DNA of 64,000 bases from Betaproteobacteria bacterium (GCA_016717855.1 JADKEV010000011.1:128459-192458); one strand, 5' to 3'; positions 18,706 to 27,832 are shown, counted from the stretch's first letter. Notes: generated by a model from the sequence alone, not told the origin. Made by a program: numbers and translations.

Positions 18706-19783
18706 TCAATCGATGACGAGACCGCCGCTGTAGTAACCCTGGACGACGTTGATCAGCGACAAGCCAGAAGCATTGGCGAAGGCTACCATCATGCATCGCG
18801 TCTGGGCTGTCACGGGTATGGCCAGTCCCGTTGTGATGCCGCTGCTGATCGTACCCAGGCCAACGATGCCGGTCAGCGCGGGAGACAATGTCACGCTAGC
18901 GCCGGCCATCGGGGAAAAGAGATTGTCCGGCAGCGGCGAGCAATACAATTGGCCTGTCATGCTGACTGTCGTTCCGACCAGCGCCATCGCGAACGTCGTG
19001 CTGAAGTAACCGTTGATCGCGGTAATCGTCCCGTTGCGCGGGATCGAGAACGCCATGTTCGAACCGACTCCCGGACTGCCGGTCAGGTCGATGATCGGGC
19101 CGAGCGGCAAGCCGGAAAAAGAACTGCCGAAGCCAACACCCGCGGTAGTGCCGGCCAGACCGCCGGCTATCGTCGTGACGGTGATCGGCGCACCCGACGC
19201 AAACGGGATGATAGTGCCGCCAGCGGAGGCGCCGTTGGCCCCTGTTGCTCCAGTGGCGCCGGTTGGGCCCGGCGCGCCTGTGGCACCCGTCGCGCCAGTC
19301 GAACCTGTCGCGCCCGTCGCACCTGTCGCGCCCGTCGCACCTGTCGTCCCCGCGCCCCGCACCCGTCGTCCCCGTCGCACCCGTAGCACCCGTAGCACCC
19401 GTAGCACCCGTAGCACCCGTAGCACCCGCAGCACCCGTAGCACCCGTAGCACCCGTAGCGCCCGTCGAACCTATCGTACCAGTGGCACCAGTCGCGCCAA
19501 CCGGCAGCGCGCCGGGTAGGCATTTCCCGAGTTGTCCCGTACTCCCATCGAAGCACAGCACGGTGTTCATCTGCCCGGCGGCGGGCAGCGACGGAATCGT
19601 CACCGGCCCGCTGCCCTGCACCTGCAGCAACGTCGTCGCGCCGGCGTTGTCCTTGACGACGAAACTGCCGCCCGGAGGCGTGTTGATCTGGACATCGGCC
19701 GCCGCCGCATTCGTGCCGTAGACGCTGAGCGCCAGTGCGATCGCGGCGGCCAGGTGCTTGCGTCGAAACACTTGCGTCTGCAT
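18706..19783 (-). CDS. Collagen-like surface protein with BclB-type C-terminal domain, frameshifted in the repeats
   Basis: The N-terminus MQTQVFRRKHLAAAIALALS is a signal peptide, followed by a short beta-rich part ending FDGSTGQLGKCLPGALPVG. Then comes a Gly-Ala-Thr triplet tract (GATGATGAT...), as in bacterial collagen-like proteins, and a C-terminal domain of about 160 residues (IIPFASGAPITVTTIAGGL, AFSIPRNGTITAINGYFSTT, GTISSGITTGLAIPVTAQTR) that matches the BclB C-terminal pattern known from Bacillus exosporium proteins. The total is 1,078 bases, one more than a multiple of three. The extra base lies in a G run near 19,355, and removing one G joins both halves. RBS GAGGGAG supports start 19783. 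Confidence 0.8.
19205..19490. repeat. 9-base tandem repeats coding Gly-Ala-Thr collagen triplets
   Basis: Nine-base units (plus-strand GTAGCACCC, with a variant GTCGCACCT class) recur over about 285 bases. The part 19,378-19,459 is nearly perfect, with about nine copies. On the minus strand the unit encodes Gly-Ala-Thr. Such arrays change copy number by slippage, and the reading frame of the host gene breaks beside them. Confidence 0.85.
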
Positions 19784-19803
19784 CGCAAACTCCCTCAGGG
19801 TAA

Positions 19804-20589
19804 TCACGTGCGCCGTCGGCGCGACCAGGTTCCGCCGACGACGGCGGCGAGCAACAGTATCAGGGCCAGCAGGCCCACCGGACTCAATGTCGGAATCCGC
19901 GCATAGTCGGGCGCGCCGAACCAGCGGTTCGCGTTGCCGCCCCCGCCTTCGTTGGTTAGATACGGCGCCAGCCAGATGCCGGTCGCCCAGACGTCGGTGA
20001 CGCCAACGTGCGCGATGGACTGCCCGCCGAGCAATTGTATGTAGGCGACCACGCCCGGCACCGAACTTGCGAACTGGACCGGGTTGGGCGTCGTGCCCTG
20101 GATGCTGAGGAAGTGCGCGATGGTCTGTGTCGAGCCCGATGCGAACTGCCAGGTCTTGCCGGAGCTGCTGGTGAAGCTGACGTCGTAGAAGGCGGTGTTG
20201 CCGCTGACGACCGCGGGGTTGACGCCGCAGATATCGCTGAACGCGACCTGGCTGGTCCCGGCGTTGAAGGTGCCGTTGTTCGACCAGTTCCCCCCGACGC
20301 TGATGACGCTGGTGCCGGCGTCGATCGTGCCGCCGGGCTGGATGATCAGGTTGCGGACGTTGGTGACGGGCGCGGAGTTGGTCTGCAGCGTGCCGGCGAC
20401 GATCAGATCGGTGCAGCCCAGGTCGAGGCCGCCGGCGGCAAGGCTCATGAAGCCGCCAGTGGGGATATTAACGTCAGCGCGCACCGGCACGGACCACAGT
20501 GTCGCAAAACCGACGGCGATGACCGCGGCAAGCCGCAACACTCCCCATGATGGGTCTTTTACCGCTTGGCCTGTCGCAGTCGCTGGCAT
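19804..20589 (-). CDS. IPTL-CTERM sorted surface protein
   Basis: 261 residues. The signal peptide spans about residues 15-40 (LAAVIAVGFATLWSVPVRAD). The middle is beta-helix-like (NLIIQPGGTIDAGTSVISVGG, VAFSDICG). The C-terminus has the tripartite sorting signal: RIPTLSPVG, a hydrophobic helix LLALILLLAAVVGG and the basic tail RRRRT. IPTL-CTERM proteins are thought to be processed by an exosortase H-type enzyme in Gram-negative bacteria. No exosortase gene is in this window. AGGAGG lies four bases before ATG 20589. The collagen-like gene follows 20 bases later, so the two are probably one transcript. Confidence 0.85.
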   Translation of the reverse strand: MPATATGQAVKDPSWGVLRLAAVIAVGFATLWSVPVRADVNIPTGGFMSLAAGGLDLGCTDLIVAGTLQTNSAPVTNVRNLIIQPGGTIDAGTSVISVGGNWSNNGTFNAGTSQVAFSDICGVNPAVVSGNTAFYDVSFTSSSGKTWQFASGSTQTIAHFLSIQGTTPNPVQFASSVPGVVAYIQLLGGQSIAHVGVTDVWATGIWLAPYLTNEGGGGNANRWFGAPDYARIPTLSPVGLLALILLLAAVVGGTWSRRRRT

Positions 20590-20784
20590 TGTGCCTCCTG
20601 TTTGGACTTGCGGGACCGACAGGATCAGTCCGGGCACAAGCTGCATGGAGTTTAGAGAAGATCGGATGGATGCACAAGCGCGTTTGCAGGCGGTGCGCAG
20701 GGAGCGAGGCAGCGGCGCGTAAATGCCACCGCCACGCGATGCGGGGCGGCCGCGCGCTGTTCTCCGTGGCCATGACACGGCCTG

Positions 20785-22152
20785 TCAGAAGATAAAGTTG
20801 AACGTCAGCCAGGTCTTGTCGACCTGCTTGCCGCCGGCCAGCCCGTCGCCGGGGCGGAAGCGCGCATGTTGCAGTTGCGCCGCCAGATTGCCGCGGATCT
20901 TGAATTCGCCGCCTATATTCACCTCTCGCCCGAATTCCAGACCGCCGAAATCGGAGCGATAGCGATGAAATTCGGCGCGGAAAACGAGCCTGTCGTCGAG
21001 AAACTCGCTGCGCACCGTGGCCCAGGTGTCGCGCAACCCGAGTGCAGGAGTGGTCGTGAATTGCAGCGCCCAGCCGTTAAAGGCATACAGGTCGGTAAGC
21101 GGTGTCTGCAGACCATACACACCCTGGTTGCTGCCTTTGACTTCGTGGTCCAGGCGCAGGCCTCCCAACATGTTCGACACGCCGGCTCCAAGACGCCAGT
21201 AAGCAGCATTGATGCGTGAATCGCCCCCTGCGTACGAATCCTGCCTGCCAACTTCGGCGATATAGGAAATGGCGCGTTCTCTTTCCGGATCTCCGACCGC
21301 GAAGCTGCCCTCAGCGCGCACCCCGAGCGTACGATGCGAATTATTGGCGAATCCGGTGATCGTTGCGCTCCTGTCCTGGTCGAGAAAGTAGCCGTACAAC
21401 GAAATGCTGTGGCCCGGCACCGGGTTGTGGGCCAGGTCGAACAGGGTAAGCCGGATCTGGGCCTGTTTGCCCAGCGCGGTGCGAATGCGCTGAAAGTAAC
21501 CCACTTGCGCCTCGGTCGCGGGCAGGCTGGTGTTCGACACGAGCGCGCCGTTGAATACCGTCGGCGTCTGGCGGAAATCATTGTCGCTGATGAAGCGTTG
21601 GTTGCCCAGTCGCACGATCTGTTTGCCGGCGCGAATGCGCGTGGAGGGCAGGCCGGAATAGTCCAGGTATGCTTGATTCAGATCGCTGTTGCGCGGATCG
21701 GGCAGTAGAGGATAGGGAGAAGTGCCGGCGAGCGCCACATTGTCGTTGAAATCCTTGGCGCCGATGTGGTCGGTGTGAATCGCGTCGATGGCGAGCTTGA
21801 AATCGGACGACAGCCTTCGTTGCCATCCACCCACCAGGCGTACGGTCCAGCCTTCGGTACGGCGGGGGCGGTCGCTTTCTTCAATGTTGTTGTAGCGCAG
21901 CCGCACCTGTCCGTAGAAATCGTCGGCGCTCAACCATCGATCGACGAAGCCTGTCGCCTCGGCCGCCGGCTGCGGCATGCCCTGCGCCGAGGGTTCGGGT
22001 GTCCAGCCTGCCGCCAGTAACCATGCCGCCCCACAGGCTAGCAGCGCCCGGTTGCGGCGCAAGAATGCGCACGGCCCGGCGGACACCGCCGACACCGGCT
22101 TGTGACGGCAGGAACGCAGTGCGAGGCAGATCACAGTAGAAGAGGCTGTCAT
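20785..22152 (-). CDS. Alginate-export-type outer-membrane porin
   Basis: 455 residues. After an N-terminal hydrophobic leader the mature part begins RWLSADDFYGQVRLRYNNIEE and continues with alternating beta strands: GGWQRRLSSDFKLAIDAIHT, GLPSTRIRAGKQIVRLGNQRF, LTLFDLAHN. The C-terminal strand TWLTFNFIF ends in Phe as outer-membrane barrels do. This fits the Alginate_exp barrel family, used for export or uptake of anionic or organic compounds. It is divergent from a cupredoxin gene with a 76-base gap. The start at 22152 is the best guess; the leader is long and Cys-rich, so the true start could be downstream. Confidence 0.75.
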   Translation of the reverse strand: MTASSTVICLALRSCRHKPVSAVSAGPCAFLRRNRALLACGAAWLLAAGWTPEPSAQGMPQPAAEATGFVDRWLSADDFYGQVRLRYNNIEESDRPRRTEGWTVRLVGGWQRRLSSDFKLAIDAIHTDHIGAKDFNDNVALAGTSPYPLLPDPRNSDLNQAYLDYSGLPSTRIRAGKQIVRLGNQRFISDNDFRQTPTVFNGALVSNTSLPATEAQVGYFQRIRTALGKQAQIRLTLFDLAHNPVPGHSISLYGYFLDQDRSATITGFANNSHRTLGVRAEGSFAVGDPERERAISYIAEVGRQDSYAGGDSRINAAYWRLGAGVSNMLGGLRLDHEVKGSNQGVYGLQTPLTDLYAFNGWALQFTTTPALGLRDTWATVRSEFLDDRLVFRAEFHRYRSDFGGLEFGREVNIGGEFKIRGNLAAQLQHARFRPGDGLAGGKQVDKTWLTFNFIF

Positions 22153-22228
22153 GGTTGCGGGCAGAGGGTAGAATAGTTCGAGCCGAATCCGATAGCAATC
22201 GGAATAACAACCATTGAAAATTCGCCGG
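22153..22228. promoter_or_regulatory. Divergent promoter region between porin and cupredoxin-GGDEF/EAL genes
   Basis: A short 76-base gap, relatively AT-rich (around 22,170-22,215), from which both directions must be transcribed. The compact spacing suggests shared control of the porin and the cupredoxin/c-di-GMP genes. Confidence 0.4.
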
Positions 22229-22900
22229 ATGATCCAGTCGAACATTCCGAGGTCCGGGGTTGCAATTGCCGCCATGCTTTGCGGCGTGTTGCTGGCGGTC
22301 AGCCAGGCGCCGCCGGCCCGGGGCGCGACAATCGCGGCGCACGTACGCTCGCCCGCAGGCGCCGCCATCGCCGACGCCGTCATCTATGCGCTGCCCGCGG
22401 CATCATTGCCGCTCCCCAAGCCCACGCTCAAAATTCCCATCGAACAGATCGACCGCGAGTTCGTACCTTATGTAAGCGCGGTCCAGACCGGCACCACCAT
22501 GGTATTTCCCAATCGCGACCCCATTCGCCATCACGTCTATTCCTTTTCGCGCGCCAAGACATTCGAGATCAAGCTTTACAGCGGCAACGCGCCGAGCGAG
22601 ATTCTGTTCGATCAACCGGGCGTCGTGACACTGGGGTGCAACATCCACGACTGGATGATCGCCTACGTGCAGGTCGTCGATACGCCGTACTTCGCCAAGA
22701 CCGATGCCCAGGGCGGCGCACAACTGGTCAATGTTCCGCCCGGAAAATATGAACTCAAGGTCTGGCACCCCACCCAGAAGGGTGGCGGGGAGCCGCAAGC
22801 CGTTGTCGTTGGCCAGGCCGGAGTGGCGGCGAGCTTTGTGCTCGATGTGGCCCCGCGCAAGCGGCGTTACAAGCCGCCATTGGACAAGATGCACTATTGA
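22229..22900 (+). CDS. Exported cupredoxin-like (methylamine-utilisation type) protein
   Basis: 223 residues with a signal peptide (about 5-33). A carboxypeptidase-regulatory-like segment precedes a plastocyanin-like domain with copper-site candidates: His in PIRHHVYSFS, then Cys, His and Met in TLGCNIHDWMIAYV. The C-terminus ends KRRYKPPLDKMHY. It could bind Cu in the periplasm and act as electron carrier or sensor partner. It is 12 bases upstream of a GGDEF/EAL gene, which suggests a shared transcript. ATG 22229 is taken as the start; TTG 22214 is an alternative. Confidence 0.75.
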   Translation: MIQSNIPRSGVAIAAMLCGVLLAVSQAPPARGATIAAHVRSPAGAAIADAVIYALPAASLPLPKPTLKIPIEQIDREFVPYVSAVQTGTTMVFPNRDPIRHHVYSFSRAKTFEIKLYSGNAPSEILFDQPGVVTLGCNIHDWMIAYVQVVDTPYFAKTDAQGGAQLVNVPPGKYELKVWHPTQKGGGEPQAVVVGQAGVAASFVLDVAPRKRRYKPPLDKMHY

Positions 22901-22912
22901 TGAACCCGGCAC

Positions 22913-25255
22913 TTGGCCATCCATAGCGTCCGGCAGCGCATCATCTTTCTGTTTGTATCGCTGGTGGTGGCGATCCAGGTGATCGCCCTGGGCCTCATCA
23001 CCACCGCGAATCAGCAAGTCGCGCGCGACTCCAGCACCGCCGCGCTGCAGCGCGGCGAACGCATTTTCCAGCGGCTGCAGCAACAAAGCCAGGCACAACT
23101 CGAGCAGGGCGCCGCCATACTCTCCGCGGATTTCGCGTTCCGCGAGGCGGTTGCCACCAACGACACCGCCACCATCGCCTCGGCGTTGCGCAATCACGGA
23201 GCCCGCGCCAAAGCCAGTGCAATGATGCTGATTTCGCTTGAGCGCGTCGTCCGGGCCGACACGCTGCTCCCCGAGCGCGTCAACACACCATTCGCCTATC
23301 CGGATCTGATCAAGGAGGCCGAGAAGGACGGCAAGTCGTCGGCAACCGTGTCGATCAACGACGTGTTGTTCCAACTCGTCGTGGTTCCGGTCCTCGCCCC
23401 CGATCCGATTGCCTGGGTCGGCCTCGGCTATCAGGTCGACGACGCTACGGCGCGCGAATTGCAACAGCTCTCCGGAATGGACGTAACCATCGCCAGCGCA
23501 GGAAGTGCCGGAGCATGGATACTGCACGCGACGACTTTGCCCGAACCGCTGAAAGCGGACCTGTTGCGCCATTTGCAGGCGCGGGGAACGCTACTACCCA
23601 ACGAGATCGATCTCGTCGGTGAAACCTATGAAACGCGTGTCACCTCGTTGCCGACAGGGGCCGGCAATTCCACAATTACGATACTGCAACGCCCGCTGGC
23701 CGAGGGGCTGCTGCCTTTCCAGCGCCTCAATAGCGCGTTTTTCTGGCTGGCACTGGCAAGCGTAGCGTTGACCATCGTCGGCAGCGCCGTGATCGCGCGC
23801 AAGATCACCGACCCGATCAACCGCCTTGCGCTTGCCGCGGACAAGATCCACCAGGGCGACTACAGCTCGCCCATCGTGGTCGAGCAGCAGGACGAGATCG
23901 GCACCCTCGCCGCCAGTTTCGACCAGATGCGCGATGGGATCGCCAGCCGCGAAAAGGAAATCCGCCGCCTTGCCTATCGTGATGGCCTGACCGGCCTGGA
24001 CAACCGCGCGATGTTTCAGGAACGTCTGGAACAGGTGATCAGGATCGCGAAACGCGGCGGTTCCTACCCATCGGTCTTGCTGCTCGACCTGGACCGCTTC
24101 AAGGCCATCAACGACACGCTGGGCCACCCGGTCGGCGATATGGCCCTGAAGGAGATCGGCCAAAGGCTGGTGGGGACGTTGCGCGCATCGGACAGCGTTG
24201 CGCGGCTGGGCGGCGACGAATTTGCCATCTTGCTCCCGACCGGCGATGCGGCGCATGTAGGCACCGTCGCGCGCAAAGTTCAAACCGCGCTTGAAGCACC
24301 CATCGTCATCGAAGGGCAGTCGATGGATCTGGGAGCCAGCATCGGCATCGCCTACTACCCGCTGCACGGCGAAGATGTCACCGCACTGATGCGCTCGGCC
24401 GACATTGCGATGTACGTCGCCAAGCATGAAAAGAGCGGTTATGCCGTGTTCGATCCAAGCTACGACGAAGATCGCAAATCCAACCTGACGCTGCTTGGCG
24501 AACTCAGGCGCGCGGTCGAAAACAACGAGCTCTGCATGCTCTACCAGCCGCAGTTGAAAATAGAACTGGGCCGCATGACCGCGGTCGAGGCGCTGGTACG
24601 CTGGCACCATCCCGCAAAAGGACTGGTGGGCCCGGGCGAGTTCATTCCCTTCGCCGAGCACACCGGCTCCATCGGCATCATCACCCGGTGGGTGGTCGCC
24701 GCCGCGGTCGAGCAATGCGGCTACTGGCACCGCGCGGGGCTCTCGCTGCGCGTATCGATCAACATTTCCGCGCGGGACCTGCGCGAACGCGAGGGGTTGC
24801 CCGCTTTCATTGCCGAAGCGCTGCGGTCGAACACCGTGCCGGCCGGACTCATCGGCCTCGAGATCACGGAAAGCGCGTTGATGGAAGACCCCGCCGGCGC
24901 GCTGGCGACGCTGGAGCGACTCCATGCGCTTGGCGTGACGCTGTCCGTCGACGATTACGGGACCGGCTATTCCTCGCTTGCCTACCTGAAGGAGCTGGCA
25001 GTCAACGAGCTCAAGATCGATCAGACCTTTGTGATGGGCATGGAATCCGACCGGCAGAATCTGGCGATTGTGAGATCGACCATCGAGCTCGGACACAATC
25101 TCGGCCTGTCCGTAGTTGCGGAGGGCGTCGAGACCGAATTCGAGCTGCGCGCACTCACGCGCCTGGGTTGCGACTTCGCACAGGGATACTGGATCGGGAG
25201 GCCGATGCCTGTCGACGAACTGGAAGCCTGGCTGAGGGCTGCGCATCCGGCGTAG
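22913..25255 (+). CDS. Membrane sensor with HAMP, GGDEF and EAL domains (c-di-GMP turnover)
   Basis: 780 residues. The order is a membrane helix (about 10-30), a periplasmic sensing region (about 35-275), a second membrane helix (about 280-300), HAMP (DPINRLALAADKIHQGDY), GGDEF (YRDGLTGLDNRAMF, LGGDEFAILL intact) and EAL (VEALVRWHHP, NISARDL, EITES, VDDYGTGYSSLAYLKELAVNELKID, GVET). Both catalytic motifs look intact, so it may make and degrade c-di-GMP. No ATG fits: an in-frame TGA lies at 22901, so TTG 22913 is the first start. The cupredoxin just upstream may feed it a periplasmic signal. Confidence 0.88.
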   Translation: MAIHSVRQRIIFLFVSLVVAIQVIALGLITTANQQVARDSSTAALQRGERIFQRLQQQSQAQLEQGAAILSADFAFREAVATNDTATIASALRNHGARAKASAMMLISLERVVRADTLLPERVNTPFAYPDLIKEAEKDGKSSATVSINDVLFQLVVVPVLAPDPIAWVGLGYQVDDATARELQQLSGMDVTIASAGSAGAWILHATTLPEPLKADLLRHLQARGTLLPNEIDLVGETYETRVTSLPTGAGNSTITILQRPLAEGLLPFQRLNSAFFWLALASVALTIVGSAVIARKITDPINRLALAADKIHQGDYSSPIVVEQQDEIGTLAASFDQMRDGIASREKEIRRLAYRDGLTGLDNRAMFQERLEQVIRIAKRGGSYPSVLLLDLDRFKAINDTLGHPVGDMALKEIGQRLVGTLRASDSVARLGGDEFAILLPTGDAAHVGTVARKVQTALEAPIVIEGQSMDLGASIGIAYYPLHGEDVTALMRSADIAMYVAKHEKSGYAVFDPSYDEDRKSNLTLLGELRRAVENNELCMLYQPQLKIELGRMTAVEALVRWHHPAKGLVGPGEFIPFAEHTGSIGIITRWVVAAAVEQCGYWHRAGLSLRVSINISARDLREREGLPAFIAEALRSNTVPAGLIGLEITESALMEDPAGALATLERLHALGVTLSVDDYGTGYSSLAYLKELAVNELKIDQTFVMGMESDRQNLAIVRSTIELGHNLGLSVVAEGVETEFELRALTRLGCDFAQGYWIGRPMPVDELEAWLRAAHPA

Positions 25256-25348
25256 CAAGCTGGGACTCGTTGGTGCATGGGTCCGATTCCTTGTAGAGTA
25301 TCGCGATTCCCCGCTACGCCGCCGTCGCGATCAGCGCCGCTCTCAATC

Positions 25349-25583
25349 ATGAAAACTATCGAAGCATCCGCATTCTCCATCGACAGCCTGACCGTGGTCG
25401 AGCGCACGCAACCTTCGCCGCGGCGGGGCGAGATCCTGATCCGCGTGAAGGCCGCGAGCCTGAACTATCGCGACCTCGCCATCCTCGCCGGCACCTACAT
25501 GCCGGACCTGCCGTTGCCGTATGTGCCGCTCTCCGACGCGTGCGGAGTGGTCGAGGCGCTCGGCGAGGACGGCAGTGGCCCCG
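25349..25583 (+). pseudogene. 5' fragment of a zinc-type/quinone oxidoreductase-like dehydrogenase
   Basis: The first 75-78 residues are a normal MDR N-terminus: MKTIEASAFSIDSLTVVER, GEILIRVKAASLNYRDLAILAGTY and VPLSDACGVVEALGEDGSG. Beyond that the frame reads sequence unrelated to the family, including the hairpin repeat at 25,697, until a stop at 25,828. A complete enzyme has about 330 residues. The gene has lost its 3' three quarters at a site that now holds repeat-rich filler. Confidence 0.75.
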
Positions 25584-25696
25584 CGCTGGTCCTGCACCGG
25601 ATCCGGCCCGTCGTTGACTCGAACTCGATGAGAGAAAATCCTCTATCGCGATGCGCATCGCCACCACGGATTCCGCGGTTCCGTATGATTCGACGA

Positions 25697-25724
25697 GATG
25701 GGTATCGCTGCGCTCCGCCCATCC
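25697..25724 (-). repeat. Hairpin repeat copy 1
   Basis: A degenerate copy of the 11-copy family (GATGGGTATCGCTGCGCTCC then GCCCATCC). The terminal GATGGGT and CCCATC arms can pair. It lies in the filler after the broken dehydrogenase and before the aldehyde dehydrogenase gene; a degenerate relative of the second palindrome (TGACTCCGACCCCAATTG) follows at about 25,748. Confidence 0.75.
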
Positions 25725-25840
25725 CACGAGCTGCCGGCTTGGGAATCCTGACTCCGACCCCAATTGCGAAGTTAGCTGATCCGGGCGTTTCGGGTTACGC
25801 TACGAGGTTCCATTCCACCACTACCTGAGTCACTCAAAAC

Positions 25841-27274
25841 ATGTACCCAAACACCCAGCTTTTCATCGACGGCGCCTGGATGGCGGCCGCTTCCGGACGC
25901 ACTTTGCCGGTCGTCAATCCCGCCACCGGCGAACAGATCGGCACCGTCGCCCACGCCGAGCGCGCCGACCTCGACCGCGCGCTCGAAGCCGCCGACAAGG
26001 GCTTCCGCGCCTGGCGCAAGGTTTCGGCGTTCGAGCGCTCGAAGATCCTGCGCAAGGCGGCCAACCTGCTGCGCGAGCGCGCCGATGCGATCGCCCCGCT
26101 GATGACCCAGGAGCAGGGCAAGACGCTGGTCGAGGCCAAGGGCGAGATCATGGCCGGCGCCGACACCATCGACTGGTTCGCCGAGGAAGCCCGCCGCACC
26201 TACGGCCGCGTGATTCCGGCGCGCGCCGAAGGCGTCTACCAGCTGGTGATCAAGGAGCCGGTGGGCCCGGTCGCCGCGTTCTCGCCGTGGAATTTCCCGA
26301 TCAACCAGGCCGTGCGCAAGATCTCCGCGTCGCTCGCCGCCGGCTGCTCGATCATCATCAAGGCGCCGGAAGAGACCCCCGCGTCGCCCGCCGAGCTGAT
26401 CCGCGCCTATGCCGACGCCGGCGTCCCGGCCGGGGTCCTGAATCTCGTCTTCGGCGTTCCGTCGGAAATCTCCGAGTACCTGATCCCGCATCCGGTGATC
26501 CGCAAGATCTCGTTCACCGGCTCGACCGCCGTCGGCAAGCATCTGGCCGCGCTGGCCGGGTTGCACATGAAGCGCGCGACGATGGAACTGGGCGGCCACG
26601 CACCCGTGATCATCTTCGACGATGCCGATGTCGCCGTCGCCGCAAAAGTGATGGCCGGCAGCAAGTTCCGCAACGCCGGGCAGGTCTGTGTGTCGCCGAC
26701 CCGCTTCCTGGTCCAGGAAGGCGTGTACAAGAACTTCGTCGACATGTTCGTCCAGGCGACCCAGCGGCTGAAGGTCGGCAACGGCCTCGAGGCGGGCGTG
26801 ACCATGGGGGCGCTGGCCAATCCGCGCCGCACGCGCGCGATGGAAGCCAACATGGAAGACGTCGGCAAGCATGGCGGCACCGTGAAGACCGGCGGCCACC
26901 GGATCGGGGACAAGGGCAATTTCTTCGAGCCCACCGTGGTCACCGAGCTGGAAAACGACGCCAGGGTGATGAACGAAGAGCCGTTCGGCCCGATGGCGAT
27001 CATCAACCCGTTCAAGACCTTCGAGGACGCGGTGACCGAAGCCAACCGGCTGCCCTATGGCCTGGCCGCGTACGCGTGGACGAAGTCCGCCAAGACCGCC
27101 AACGCGATCGCCTCGTCGGTCGAGACCGGGATGATCACGATCAACCATCTCGGCCTCGCGCTGCCCGAAGTGCCGTTCGGTGGCGTCAAGGATTCGGGTT
27201 ATGGATCGGAAGGCGGCAGCGAAGCGATCGAAGCCTATCTGAATCCGAAGTTCATTTCGCAGGCGGGCCTGTAA
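25841..27274 (+). CDS. NAD(P)-dependent aldehyde dehydrogenase, succinate-semialdehyde dehydrogenase-like
   Basis: 477 residues, starting MYPNTQLFIDGAWM. It has the class signatures AFSPWNFPINQAVRKISASLAAGC, FTGSTAVGK, MELGGHAP with the general base Glu near 249, and NAGQVCVSPTR with the nucleophile Cys near 282, plus NEEPFGP. The closest groups are succinate-semialdehyde and 2-oxoglutarate-semialdehyde dehydrogenases. It would oxidise a semialdehyde in the cytosol. The next gene, creA, is 96 bases away, so functional coupling is uncertain. Confidence 0.88.
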   Translation: MYPNTQLFIDGAWMAAASGRTLPVVNPATGEQIGTVAHAERADLDRALEAADKGFRAWRKVSAFERSKILRKAANLLRERADAIAPLMTQEQGKTLVEAKGEIMAGADTIDWFAEEARRTYGRVIPARAEGVYQLVIKEPVGPVAAFSPWNFPINQAVRKISASLAAGCSIIIKAPEETPASPAELIRAYADAGVPAGVLNLVFGVPSEISEYLIPHPVIRKISFTGSTAVGKHLAALAGLHMKRATMELGGHAPVIIFDDADVAVAAKVMAGSKFRNAGQVCVSPTRFLVQEGVYKNFVDMFVQATQRLKVGNGLEAGVTMGALANPRRTRAMEANMEDVGKHGGTVKTGGHRIGDKGNFFEPTVVTELENDARVMNEEPFGPMAIINPFKTFEDAVTEANRLPYGLAAYAWTKSAKTANAIASSVETGMITINHLGLALPEVPFGGVKDSGYGSEGGSEAIEAYLNPKFISQAGL

Positions 27275-27370
27275 CCCGGCTCCGGCGCGGCGGCGGATCT
27301 TTCCCCGGATGACCCGCCGCCGCTGTCCGGTCCCCGCGCAGCTGCCCGCGCGTACCCGATGAGGAACCCC

Positions 27371-27832
27371 ATGCTGAAGTGGATTGCCATCCTGTCGTGC
27401 GCGTTCTCCGTCGCCGCCGGCGCCGAGGAAATCGGCGCGGTTGACACCGCGTTCATCCTGATCGGCCCCGATCACAAGGTCGTGGTCGAGGTCTTCGACG
27501 ATCCGCAGGTCCAGGGCGTCTCCTGCTACGTCTCGCGCGCGAAGACCGGCGGCCTCAAGGGCGCGGTCGGCCTGGCCAAGGACCCGTCGCGGTTCTCGAT
27601 CGCCTGCCGGCAGGTCGGTCCGATCAAGTTCCAGAAGCCGCTGCCGCTGCAAGAAGAGGTATTCAAGGAATCGGCGTCGTTCATCTTCAAGCACGTGCGC
27701 GTGGTGCGGATCATCGATCCCAAGCGCAACGCGCTGACGTACCTCACCTATTCCGACAAGATCATCGACGGCAGCCCGGACAACGCGATCACCGCGGTGG
27801 CGGTGCTGGACCAGAAGATCCCGCTCAAGTAG
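27371..27832 (+). CDS. creA: CreA family protein
   Basis: 153 residues with a signal peptide ending FSVAAGAEE. The family pattern is clear: DHKVVVEVFDDPQVQGVSCYVSRAKTGG, LAKDPSRFSIACRQVGPI and YLTYSDKIIDGSPDNAITAVAV. CreA is a conserved exported protein of unknown function. The start at ATG 27371 is preferred over ATG 27359 because GAGGAA lies just upstream of it and the signal peptide then begins with MLKWIAIL. Confidence 0.9.
   Translation: MLKWIAILSCAFSVAAGAEEIGAVDTAFILIGPDHKVVVEVFDDPQVQGVSCYVSRAKTGGLKGAVGLAKDPSRFSIACRQVGPIKFQKPLPLQEEVFKESASFIFKHVRVVRIIDPKRNALTYLTYSDKIIDGSPDNAITAVAVLDQKIPLK

Noticed and set aside
19205..19490. CRISPR array
   Set aside because: Units are 9 bases with no spacers, and they encode Gly-Ala-Thr triplets in a collagen-like gene.
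25584..25828. C-terminal half of a 183-residue dehydrogenase-like protein
   Set aside because: This part is translated repeat and filler sequence, with no similarity to the enzyme family.
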